Shown here in pieces: positions 7,469-16,200 of a DNA stretch of 37,253 nt. Origin of the DNA: Bacteroidota bacterium. GTDB taxonomy: Bacteria; Bacteroidota; Bacteroidia; Chitinophagales; Chitinophagaceae. The stretch is taken from positions 1-37,253 of the forward strand of contig JAKQJG010000028.1 in NCBI GenBank assembly GCA_029561305.1, read 5' to 3'. A model generated the notes under the pieces. That model did not search any database, was not told the origin of the DNA, and saw nothing but the letters and a program-made list of their open reading frames with translations. The position numbers and the translations under genes are program-made. Positions within the stretch are counted from its first letter, which is position 1, and each line of letters starts with the position of its first letter.

Positions 7469-9031
7469 TTAAAAAGGCGCTTCATCATCAAATGCACCAT
7501 CATTCATCTTGCTTCCTTTTTGAATGTAGAGTTTAGCGCCTGCCCCACCGCCGTCATCGTCTCTTACAGGCCTGAAATTACCTCCAGGTATTTGTCCGCC
7601 AAAATCCCCGCCATCCTCATCTTCAATAAATTTCTGTATGTGCAGCAGTGCTTTTAATTTAATGGTTTCCAAACTACCGTTCCTGTGCTTGGCTATCTTC
7701 ACATAGGTTTCACCTTTATTACTTTCACCCATTTCGTTGGCGGTAATATCATAGTACTCGGGGCGGTACAAGAACATTACCATATCGGCATCCTGTTCTA
7801 TCGCACCCGATTCCCTCAGATCACTCAATTGCGGAATTTTAGCGCCTTCTTTTCTTTTCTCCACTTCACGGCTTAACTGTGACAGTGCGATGATCGGCAC
7901 CTGTAATTCTTTAGCCAAACCTTTTAAGTCCCTTGATATACGGCTGATCTCCTGCTCCCTGTTGCTGTTCTTATTTTCAGATGTGCCACTCATCAACTGC
8001 AGGTAGTCAATAATGATCATTCCCAGGTTGTGTTTATTTTTTAAACGGCGGCATTTTGCCCTCAATTCAAATATATTTAATGCAGCAGAATCATCAATAA
8101 AAATGGGTGCATTACTAAGCCTTTCAATTCCTTTTTTGTACAACTGCTTCATCTCATGTTCTTCCAGTTTGCCCCTGCTGATCTTTTCCAGCCATATTTC
8201 ACTTTCAGCACTTAAAATACGCTGTACCAACTGAGCTGCACTCATTTCAAGGCTAAAAAAAGCAACGGCTGTGGGTTTTTTTTCGCTCAAGGCCGCACTT
8301 CTCAGCAGGTTCAAAGCAAAGGCAGTCTTACCTACTGAAGGCCTTGCCGCCAGGATGATCAAATCAGTGCTTTGCCATCCATAAGTTACTTTGTCAAGTG
8401 ACGGAAATCCACTTGGCACACCGGTAATGTCTTCATCACGGTTACGCATATCTTCAATGCGCTGGATGGTTTTTACCAATACTGTATTGATGTCATCAAA
8501 ATTCTTACGCAGGTGATTATTGGTTATTTCAAACAGCTTGCCTTCCGCTTCGTCTAAAAGATCAAACACATCGGTACTGTCTTCATATGCATCGCCAATA
8601 ATTTCCCCGCTGATGCGGATCAATTCCCTTTGTATAAATTTCTGCAGAACAATTCTGGAATGGGATTCTATATTGGCAGAAGAAACAACAGCATTGGTTA
8701 GCCGGCTCACATAATAAGGACCGCCAACAATATCCAGCTCTTCTTTAAATTTCAGCTCTTCCACCACGGTCAGCAGGTCAATCGGCATGCTTTTCTGCGC
8801 CAGGGATGTCATAGCTCTATAAATGCGCTGGTGGGCTTCCACATAAAAACACTCAGGTTTCAGTATTTCAATAACGGTGTCAAATGCACTTTTTTCCAGC
8901 ATAATAGCACCCAGCACTGCTTCTTCCAGGTCTTTCGATTGTGGTGGTACTTTACCAAATACCATGTTTCCAAGGTCTAAACTGGGTTTTCTCCTGGTTT
9001 TTCTGTCTTTATTGAGGTTAGTAAGATCCAT
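7469..9031 (-). CDS. dnaB: Replicative DNA helicase DnaB
   Basis: DnaB is the hexameric helicase that unwinds DNA ahead of the replisome. The 520-residue form starting at 9031 (MDLTNLNKDRK) is chosen over a 22-residue upstream extension. The N-terminal primase-interaction domain spans about 25-130 (KVPPQSKDLEEAVLGAIML). The C-terminal RecA-like motor has Walker A ARPSVGKT at 229-236, a typical IIIDYLQLMSG Walker B region, and later SDLRESGAIEQDADMVMFLYR. No intein is present. The C-terminus carries a glycine-rich, acidic extension ending DDEAPF, common in Bacteroidota DnaB. rsmE follows on the same strand. The upstream gap, shared with divergent pheT, holds DnaA-box-like sites, so DnaA may affect its expression. 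Confidence 0.97.
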   Translation of the reverse strand: MDLTNLNKDRKTRRKPSLDLGNMVFGKVPPQSKDLEEAVLGAIMLEKSAFDTVIEILKPECFYVEAHQRIYRAMTSLAQKSMPIDLLTVVEELKFKEELDIVGGPYYVSRLTNAVVSSANIESHSRIVLQKFIQRELIRISGEIIGDAYEDSTDVFDLLDEAEGKLFEITNNHLRKNFDDINTVLVKTIQRIEDMRNRDEDITGVPSGFPSLDKVTYGWQSTDLIILAARPSVGKTAFALNLLRSAALSEKKPTAVAFFSLEMSAAQLVQRILSAESEIWLEKISRGKLEEHEMKQLYKKGIERLSNAPIFIDDSAALNIFELRAKCRRLKNKHNLGMIIIDYLQLMSGTSENKNSNREQEISRISRDLKGLAKELQVPIIALSQLSREVEKRKEGAKIPQLSDLRESGAIEQDADMVMFLYRPEYYDITANEMGESNKGETYVKIAKHRNGSLETIKLKALLHIQKFIEDEDGGDFGGQIPGGNFRPVRDDDGGGAGAKLYIQKGSKMNDGAFDDEAPF

Positions 9032-9205
9032 TTTTCTAAGTAAGATTGAACTGTTTATACCGGTCGTTAATGTCAAATCAAAAAACTGCTGTTTCAAAAG
9101 CGATTAGCCAACATGGTAAGCTATGAGTGATTTACTTATAAATACCGCTGTGAAGTAAACAATTCCCTGATTGGGCGGCTAAGGTAAAGTCAAAAATCAG
9201 AAGCG

Positions 9206-9305
9206 TTATTCACAGGGCCTGTTATAAAGTTTTTACTACTGATTACCCACAGCCTGTTCACAGGCAAATGTAGTTTATTCACAGCTCGTTCACAGGTTAT
9301 TCACA
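9206..9305 (+). promoter_or_regulatory. Cluster of DnaA-box-like sites between dnaB and pheT
   Basis: Within the 500-nt divergent gap (9032-9530) three exact TTATTCACA boxes match the DnaA consensus TTWTNCACA, at 9206-9214, 9275-9283 and 9297-9305. A one-mismatch TTACCCACA lies at 9243-9251, with weaker copies CTGTTCACA (9254-9262) and TCGTTCACA (9286-9294). All six share one orientation. Steps between the last five are 11, 21, 11 and 11 bp, which puts them on nearly one face of the helix. An AT-rich stretch follows at 9307-9420. This could be part of a replication origin or a DnaA-controlled promoter. The rest of the gap holds only the pheT promoter. Confidence 0.6.
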
Positions 9306-9467
9306 GTCGTTTTTTCAACAAAATGCGAAATGCGTAATGATTTATTAACATTGACAAAATCCTATAATTGCTTTTTCTGCACCATTTACAGATTTTTCCT
9401 GTTTGATTTTTCGGGGTAAATAATGTAGTTAAAGGCGGTTGCTTTGCCAGTCTGCTTTACAGCGTAA

Positions 9468-9498
9468 TTGCCTGCTTAACTACCAATGGTTATATTTG
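9468..9498 (+). promoter_or_regulatory. pheT promoter (TTG-N20-TAnnTTTG)
   Basis: TTG at 9468-9470 and TATATTTG at 9491-9498 are 20 nt apart, a good match to the Bacteroidota housekeeping promoter. The -7 box covers the upstream ATG at 9486, which supports the downstream ATG at 9531 as the true pheT start. Confidence 0.7.
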
Positions 9499-9530
9499 CA
9501 GCAATTCAAAAAAACACAAGCAATCAATCA

Positions 9531-11978
9531 ATGACGATTAGTTATAACTGGCTTAGCGAATATTTACCTGCCGGACCTGCGGGTAAAACCGAAACCCTTG
9601 AACCGGAAAGACTGAGTAAAATATTAACCTCCATTGGACTGGAAGTGGAAAGCCTGGAGAAATACGAAGAATTAAAGGGTGGTTTACAGGGTTTGGTAAT
9701 TGGTGAAGTACTGGAATGCAGCAAACACCCTGATGCAGATAAATTAAGTCTTACCAAAGTAAGTATTGGCAGTGGAGAACCGCTCCAGATCGTTTGTGGG
9801 GCCCCCAATGTGGCAGCAGGCCAAAAGGTGGTAGTGGCCACCGTTGGAGCTACGATTTATCCAACAGGCGGTGAACCCATGACAATGAAGAAAGCAAAGA
9901 TCCGTGGAGTAGAAAGCTTTGGGATGATCTGCGCTGAAGATGAAATTGGATTGACTGATAATCATGCAGGCATTATGGTATTGCCAGCCGATACAAAAGT
10001 GGGGATGCCAGCCGCGGAATATTTTGGCACCTATACCGACTGGATCTATGAAATTGGTCTTACACCCAACCGAATGGATGCCATGAGCCACCTGGGGGTG
10101 GCAAAAGATGTGTGTGCTTATCTAAGTCATCACCACAAAAAGCACACATCCGTTCTGTCTCCATTTAAAGGAAACCTGAAGGCCGATAATCAAACTTTGA
10201 AAATAGAAGTGGTTATTGAAAACCCCGATGCCTGTCAGCGGTATGCCGGTATCAGTATCCAGAATGTAACAGTAAAGGATAGCCCAAAATGGTTGCAGCA
10301 AAAATTAAAAGCTATTGGCCTTCGTCCTATCAACAATATTGTAGACATCACCAATTTTATCCTGCATGAAACCGGCCAGCCACTGCATGCTTTTGACGCC
10401 AATAAAATAAAAGGCAATAAGATCGTTGTAAAAAATGTGGAAGAAGGAACGCCCTTTGTAACGCTGGATGATAAAGAACGGAAATTGACCGCACAGGATC
10501 TGATGATCTGTAATGCAGAAGAAGGTATGTGCATTGGCGGTGTGTATGGTGGTTTATCCAGTGGTGTAAAACCCGATACTAAAAACATTTTTTTGGAGAG
10601 TGCCTGGTTCAATCCGCAAACCATCCGGAAAACATCCTTGAAACATGGCCTGCGTACAGATGCTGCCACACGCTTTGAAAAAGGGGTGGATATCAGCAAT
10701 ACAGTAAATGTTTTAAAACGGGCTGCATTGCTGATCAAAGAACTGGCTGGTGGAGAAATTGCTTCTGATGTGGTGGATGTATATCCTGCACCTAAACCCA
10801 AAAAGGAGATTGTTCTAAAATATCATTATTTAAAGAAATTAAGCGGTAAGAATTATCATGGTGATACCATCAAGGATATTTTGACAGCCTTGGGTTTTGA
10901 AGTGATCAAAGAAGGCCAGGATGATATTCATATTGCTGTGCCTTACAGTAAGCCGGATATAACTTTACCAGCCGACCTGGTAGAAGAGATCATGCGTATT
11001 GATGGCCTCGATAATGTGGAAATACCTGCAGCTATTAGTATTTCACCGGCGGTAGAAACCCTTGCGGTGGAAGCGGCTGCAAAAGAAAAAGTAGCTGCAT
11101 CACTTGCTGGCGCAGGTTTTAGCGAAATATTCACCAACAGTATTACCAATGCCGCATACTACTCAGAAGAAGTTTTGACTACCGCGGTAAAAATGATTAA
11201 CAGCCTGAGTGCTGACCTGAACATTATGCGGCCGGCTATGCTGGAAACAGGTTTGGAGAGTGTGGCATACAACCTTAACCGTAAAAACAGCGACCTGCAG
11301 TTTTTTGAGTTTGGTAAAACATACAGCACTACCGAGGTGGGCAAATACCAGGAGCAACAGCATTTGACAATTTATATCACGGGGAAAATAACCGCTGACG
11401 GATGGAAAAGCAAAGGTGAAAAAGCAGATATTTATTATGCAAAGGGAGTGGTTGAGCAAATGTGTTCCCTGCTGGGCATAAAACTGACCGCTTTCAACAT
11501 GGCCATCAACGACACCCTGGATAATTGTATTGCAGCTCAGGTGAAAAATGAAATCGTTGCAACCATTGGTACGGTAAACAAAAAAACATTGGCTAAGTTT
11601 GATATCAGGCAACCGGTATTTTTTGCAGATTTCAACTGGGATACAGTAGTGGCACTTCATAAGAAGCAACGCATAAATTTTACCGAGATACCAAAATTCC
11701 CGGCAGTGCAGCGTGACCTGGCTATAGTAGTGGACAAATCAGTAGCCTACGAACAAGTTGATAAAGCAACAAAGGGTGCCAAAATCAGCAAATTGCAGTC
11801 GGTGAATTTATTTGATGTGTTTGAAAACGAGAAACTGGGTGCCGGCAAAAAATCAATGGCGATCAGTTTTACCTTTTTAGATGAAGAAAAAACTATGACG
11901 GATAAAGACATTGATGCTATGATGAGCAAGATCATTTCTTCCTACGAAAAAGAGTTAAACGCAGAAATAAGAAAATAA
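9531..11978 (+). CDS. pheT: Phenylalanine-tRNA ligase beta subunit
   Basis: PheT forms the alpha2-beta2 enzyme that charges tRNA-Phe, and carries the editing site and tRNA contacts. From ATG 9531 the protein is 815 residues, the normal bacterial length, and starts with the family pattern MTISYNWLSEYLP. The EMAP-like tRNA-binding domain is visible in GLVIGEVLECSKHPDADKLS and the following IVCGAPNVAAGQKVVVA. The B3/B4 region has RPINNIVDITNFILHETGQP and HAFDANKI, and the C-terminal anticodon-binding domain starts around FPAVQRDLAIVVDKS. It leads a plus-strand run with the coiled-coil gene and zapA. The alpha subunit gene is not in this window. Confidence 0.97.
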   Translation: MTISYNWLSEYLPAGPAGKTETLEPERLSKILTSIGLEVESLEKYEELKGGLQGLVIGEVLECSKHPDADKLSLTKVSIGSGEPLQIVCGAPNVAAGQKVVVATVGATIYPTGGEPMTMKKAKIRGVESFGMICAEDEIGLTDNHAGIMVLPADTKVGMPAAEYFGTYTDWIYEIGLTPNRMDAMSHLGVAKDVCAYLSHHHKKHTSVLSPFKGNLKADNQTLKIEVVIENPDACQRYAGISIQNVTVKDSPKWLQQKLKAIGLRPINNIVDITNFILHETGQPLHAFDANKIKGNKIVVKNVEEGTPFVTLDDKERKLTAQDLMICNAEEGMCIGGVYGGLSSGVKPDTKNIFLESAWFNPQTIRKTSLKHGLRTDAATRFEKGVDISNTVNVLKRAALLIKELAGGEIASDVVDVYPAPKPKKEIVLKYHYLKKLSGKNYHGDTIKDILTALGFEVIKEGQDDIHIAVPYSKPDITLPADLVEEIMRIDGLDNVEIPAAISISPAVETLAVEAAAKEKVAASLAGAGFSEIFTNSITNAAYYSEEVLTTAVKMINSLSADLNIMRPAMLETGLESVAYNLNRKNSDLQFFEFGKTYSTTEVGKYQEQQHLTIYITGKITADGWKSKGEKADIYYAKGVVEQMCSLLGIKLTAFNMAINDTLDNCIAAQVKNEIVATIGTVNKKTLAKFDIRQPVFFADFNWDTVVALHKKQRINFTEIPKFPAVQRDLAIVVDKSVAYEQVDKATKGAKISKLQSVNLFDVFENEKLGAGKKSMAISFTFLDEEKTMTDKDIDAMMSKIISSYEKELNAEIRK

Positions 11979-12015
11979 TACACATGCTTTCCCTTTTTGG
12001 GGAACAAATGCTACA

Positions 12016-12303
12016 ATGGCCGACTTAGAAAATCATATCAAAAGGATAAGCGATAAACTTCAGTTACTACTGAAGCAGTATCAGCAACTGCAAAAGGATA
12101 ATGAAAGATTAAAAAGTGCCGTTCAAAAATTGGAAAGCGGGCAGGCGGCTGCTACACAGCAGGTGGAGTTGTTGCAATTGCAGGCAGGCATTTTAAAGGC
12201 TTCTGCCGGGCAGATGAATGATATTGATAAAAAAGCTTTTGAAAAAAAGATAAACCAGTACTTGAAAGAAATTGATAAATGCATCACCCTGTTAAGCGAA
12301 TAA
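12016..12303 (+). CDS. Small coiled-coil protein upstream of zapA
   Basis: A 95-residue, highly charged protein that looks like a continuous coiled coil for the first 60 residues (LLLKQYQQLQKDNERLKSAV), followed by a helical tail (KKAFEKKINQYLKEIDKCI). It has no signal or membrane segment. It lies 37 nt after pheT and only 3 nt before zapA, so it is probably co-expressed with zapA. The position and shape suggest a ZapB-like or structural cell-division partner, but no specific family motif was recognised, so this role is inferred from context only. Confidence 0.8.
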   Translation: MADLENHIKRISDKLQLLLKQYQQLQKDNERLKSAVQKLESGQAAATQQVELLQLQAGILKASAGQMNDIDKKAFEKKINQYLKEIDKCITLLSE

Positions 12304-12306
12304 TTT

Positions 12307-12591
12307 ATGGCAGAAGAGTTAATCCCCATTAATATTGTGATCGGCGACCGAACCTACCGTCTTCGGTCTTCGCCTGCTGAGGAAGGAATTATCAGGAACA
12401 GTGTAAAGACAATCAACGATAAAATTGTTGAATATAAAACGCAGTTTGCCGGTAAAGACATGCAGGATTATATAGCGATGGTGATGATTTGGTATGCAAC
12501 TGAAATGGCAACGGCTGGTAATCCACAGGCGGAAAAAGAATGGATGGGGGCTTTAGAAAAAATGGAACAACAAATAGATAAAGTACTATAA
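12307..12591 (+). CDS. zapA: Cell division protein ZapA
   Basis: ZapA binds FtsZ and stabilises the Z ring. The 94-residue length is typical. The family pattern is seen at the N-terminus (INIVIGDRTYRLRSSPAEEG), followed by IRNSVKTINDKIVEY and a C-terminal helix that would form the dimer coiled coil (KEWMGALEKMEQQIDKVL). It is translated 3 nt after the coiled-coil gene and is followed by a strong intrinsic terminator 12 nt past its stop. Confidence 0.88.
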   Translation: MAEELIPINIVIGDRTYRLRSSPAEEGIIRNSVKTINDKIVEYKTQFAGKDMQDYIAMVMIWYATEMATAGNPQAEKEWMGALEKMEQQIDKVL

Positions 12592-12603
12592 CTACTGCAA
12601 ATT

Positions 12604-12633
12604 AAAAAGGCATCTCAAAAAGATGCCTTTTTT
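12604..12633 (+). terminator. Intrinsic terminator after zapA
   Basis: AAAAAGGCATCT (12604-12615) pairs with AGATGCCTTTTT (12621-12632) around loop CAAAA, ending in a T-run. It closes the pheT-zapA unit. Confidence 0.9.
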
Positions 12634-12639
12634 CAAATC

Positions 12640-12806
12640 CTAGTAATACCTGACGCAGAGATTTGATCCTGCATATCATTTCTACCAACATAGTTTCATA
12701 AAGGGTTACCAATAAACGGTAACTGAACAGGGGTATTAAAAACGGGACCAGTGCATTAAAATTTAAAAAAGAATAAACGGGAGCAGGAATACTCCCGTTT
12801 TTTTTT
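12640..12806 (+). ncRNA. ssrS: Structured RNA, candidate 6S RNA
   Basis: Between the zapA terminator and a second terminator lies about 165 nt of non-coding DNA that can fold into a rod. TCCTGC (12667-12672) pairs with GCAGGA (12783-12788) as a closing stem. TACC (12683-12686) pairs with GGTA (12732-12735), and GTTACC (12705-12710) pairs with GGTAAC (12718-12723) as the tip. The large unpaired middle gives the open-promoter-like bubble of 6S RNA, and a position just after zapA is a known setting for 6S genes. The closing stem competes with the 3' terminator hairpin, so the exact ends are uncertain. Identity as 6S is inferred; being a separate transcript is better supported by the flanking terminators. 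Confidence 0.5.
12775..12806 (+). terminator. Intrinsic terminator of the candidate 6S RNA
   Basis: AAACGGGAG (12775-12783) pairs with CTCCCGTTT (12792-12800) around an 8-nt loop, followed by T residues to 12806. No protein gene ends here, which supports an independent RNA transcript upstream. Confidence 0.85.
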
Positions 12807-13290
12807 ACCCTAATAAAACCTTAAACCAGCAAAAATTTTCATACAACCGGAACTGGTTACAGGTTTTAATTAATGATCGCCACAACTCTCACACCTCATT
12901 TGGATTGTAAAGCGGTTGTACGTTTACCTGATATATCAATAAGATCTTAGACACTTAGCCCGATTTTAAAAATGCAATACTTTTTCAAATACGATGGGTA
13001 AACTTTTTAAAATCATGGATGATCAATTTGTATCGATCACAACTTTTTATTTTCCAATACTATGCCAAAGAAAAGAAATGTGGAAAACTCAGAACATCTA
13101 TTATTTTGCCTAATATGAATGCTTCTTTATTTAGAATTTCCACATCGCATTATCCACTCACTATTACAAATGACGTTAAATAAGGTTCGATGGTTGCCCG
13201 GGCTCTGCAAAAGCGCTTTTTTTTGTGGATAACGCAATGCCGGTTTCATTACCTTTGCCACCATTTTAATTTTTTACAGCAATCAATGTT
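12807..13290. other. Non-coding region before ileS with DnaA-box-like sites
   Basis: No gene was found in these 484 bases. Four DnaA-box-like sites are present: TGTGGAAAA (13079-13087, minus-strand TTTTCCACA), ATTTCCACA (13136-13144, one mismatch), TTATCCACT (13150-13158, one mismatch) and TGTGGATAA (13224-13232, an exact TTATCCACA box on the minus strand). The last overlaps the likely -33 region of the ileS promoter. The region is AT-rich and could be part of an origin or a regulatory zone. Confidence 0.5.
13223..13257 (+). promoter_or_regulatory. Candidate ileS promoter
   Basis: TACCTTTG at 13250-13257 is an exact TAnnTTTG -7 element, 33 nt before the ileS ATG. TTG at 13223-13225 is the possible -33 element, with a rather long 24-nt gap. 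A perfect DnaA box overlaps the -33 element. Confidence 0.55.
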
Positions 13291-16200
13291 ATGCAGGCGA
13301 AGTACAGGGAGTTTCAACAACTGAATTTATCTACAATAGGCGAGGAAATATTGGCTAAGTGGCAGGAACACAACGCTTTTGAAAAAAGTGTAACACTCAG
13401 GGAGGGAAATACACCCTTTGTATTTTATGAAGGTCCGCCAAGTGCTAATGGCATGCCCGGTATTCACCATGTGATATCCAGAACATTAAAAGACCTCGTG
13501 TGCCGGTATAAAACCATGCAGGGTTTCCAGGTAAAACGAAAAGGGGGATGGGATACACATGGCCTGCCAATTGAACTGGGGGTGGAAAAAGAACTGGGCA
13601 TCACCAAAGAAGATATTGGGAAAAAAATATCTGTTGAAGCGTATAACCTAAAATGCCGTGAAGTGGTGATGAGGTTCAAAGACAAATGGGATGATATTAC
13701 CAAAAAGATGGGATATTGGGTCGATCTCAATAATCCATATGTAACATTTGAAAACGACTATATAGAAACACTGTGGTGGTGCCTGAGTGAGTTATATAAA
13801 AAAGGTTACCTCTACGAAAGCGTAAGCATTCAGCCTTATTCACCCGCGGCGGGTACAGGGTTGAGTTCGCATGAACTGAACCAGCCGGGAACTTATAAGG
13901 ATGTAAAAGACAGCAGTGCGACAGTAATTTTTGCCCTAAGCCTAAAGGAAACAAATACAGCACATCCGCAGATGAAAAAGTTAATGGATGCCTCGGGAGG
14001 TAATCCTGTGGGTATCATGGCCTGGACAACCACACCCTGGACTCTGCCATCCAATTTGGGTCTCACCGTTGGGCCCAATATTGAATATGTGCTGATTCAA
14101 ACTTTCAATCCATATACATTCTTGCCAAACAACGTGATCCTGGCAAAAAATCTTGTTGCAAAGTATTTTAAAGCAGAAGGGGAGAATGGCAGTTTTGAAG
14201 ACTTCAAGGCCGGCGACAAGATCATTCCATGGAAAGTACTTGCCAGATGTAAAGGAACTGAGTTGGAAGGATTAGAGTATGAGCAACTCCTTCCATTTGA
14301 ATCAAATACGCTGGAATCAATTAAAGCCTTAACTCCAGATGCTCACCCTTTTTTAGTGATGGTTGACAACTTCGTAACTACAGATGATGGAACAGGAATA
14401 GTACATACAGCACCAGATTTTGGTGCGGATGACTTTAGGGTTGCAAAAAAATATAATGTTGGCTTTTTTACTGGAATTAATGAATATGGAAAACTTGATA
14501 AAACTGTTTTAGTTGATAAGCGGGGTAAATTTCTGCCAGGGATAAAAGATGGCGTATTCTTATTCGGTGATGAATATGTGAAGGAGGATTATTTAAAAGA
14601 TGATGAAAAGAAAGCCGAGTTTGAAAAGCAAAAAGAAATACTGGAAGCCAATGGCAAGATTAAAGACCTGAAGAAATACTTAAGTGTTGACGACCGCATC
14701 GTCCTGAAACTGCAGGAAGAGGGGAAACTATTCAAAAAAGAAAAATACGAACATACCTATCCGCATTGCTGGCGTACAGATAAACCCATCTTGTATTATC
14801 CATTAGATGCCTGGTTCATCAAAACCACTGCAGTTAAAGACAGGATGGTGGAACTGAACAAAACCATCAACTGGAAACCTGCCGCCACCGGCACAGGCCG
14901 TTTTGGCAACTGGCTGGAGAATATGGTGGATTGGAACCTGAGCCGCAGCCGTTTTTGGGGAACGCCGTTACCAATATGGAAAACGGAAGACGAAAGTGAA
15001 GAAAAATGCATCGGCAGTATTGATGAACTCAATGCAGAAATCAGAAAAGCTGCTGAGGTATTGGGTGGAGAAACCAACAAACATTATTTGCATGAAGGTA
15101 TTCTTGATCTGCATAAACCTTATGTGGATGATATAACGCTTGTAAGTGATAGTGATAAACCGATGAAAAGGGTGCCGGATCTGATAGATGTTTGGTTCGA
15201 CAGCGGTGCCATGCCCTATGCCCAATGGCATTTTCCTTTTGAGAATAAGGAAACATTTAAACAAAACTTCCCCGCAGATTTTATCGCCGAAGGTGTTGAC
15301 CAAACCAGGGGTTGGTTCTATACTTTACATGCCCTGGGTGTGTTGTTGTTTGACTCAGTGGCCTATAAAACGGTGGTAAGTAATGGCCTGGTGCTTGATA
15401 AGAACGGCAATAAAATGAGTAAGCGCCTCGGCAATGTGGTGGATCCATTTGAAACCATCAACAGCTTTGGCGCCGATGCCACCCGCTGGTACCTTATTAC
15501 CAACGCTTCACCATGGGATAGTTTGAAATTCGACACAGAAGGCATTAAGGAAGTTCAACGTAAGTTTTTTGGGACCTTGTACAATACCTACCAGTTCTTT
15601 GCTTTGTATGCCAATGTGGATGGCTTTGTTTTTAAAGAAGCCTATATACCTGTTAAAGACAGACCAGAGATCGATCAATGGATACTGTCTTCGCTCAATA
15701 CTTTGATAAAAGAAGTCACGAAAAGTTTAGATGACTACGAGCCCACTCAAGCTGGCCGGGCCATTGAAGAATTTACAGACGCTCACTTGAGCAATTGGTA
15801 TGTGCGTCTCTGCCGCCGTCGGTTCTGGAAAGGAGAATATGAACACGATAAAATATGTGCTTACCAAACATTGTATGAATGCATGGAAACCCTGTGCAAA
15901 CTGATGGCACCCGTAGCTCCTTTCTTTGCAGACTGGTTGTTCAGCAATCTGAATGACGTAACCGGTAAGTATACAACAGCATCAGTTCATCATACTGATT
16001 TTCCTAAGGCGAACGATACTTTGATAGATACCGACCTGGAAAAAAGGATGCAACTGGCACAGGACGCTTCTTCCTTAATATTATCGGTTCGGAAAAAAGT
16101 AAATATAAAAGTGAGGCAGCCGCTGCAAAAAGTGTTTATACCAGCCCTGGATGCCAGTATGGCCGCCCGGATTAAAAATGTGGAAGAGATCATCAAGGCT

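Noticed and set aside
9486..9530. Upstream ATG for pheT
   Set aside because: The -7 promoter element overlaps it and the PheT family starts at MTISYNWL (9531).
10235..10801. 188-codon minus-strand frame inside pheT
   Set aside because: It lies wholly within a conserved PheT region and shows no protein family features.
12807..13078. Possible tRNA or small gene in the ileS upstream region
   Set aside because: No cloverleaf, no TTC-type arm and no open frame of useful length were found.
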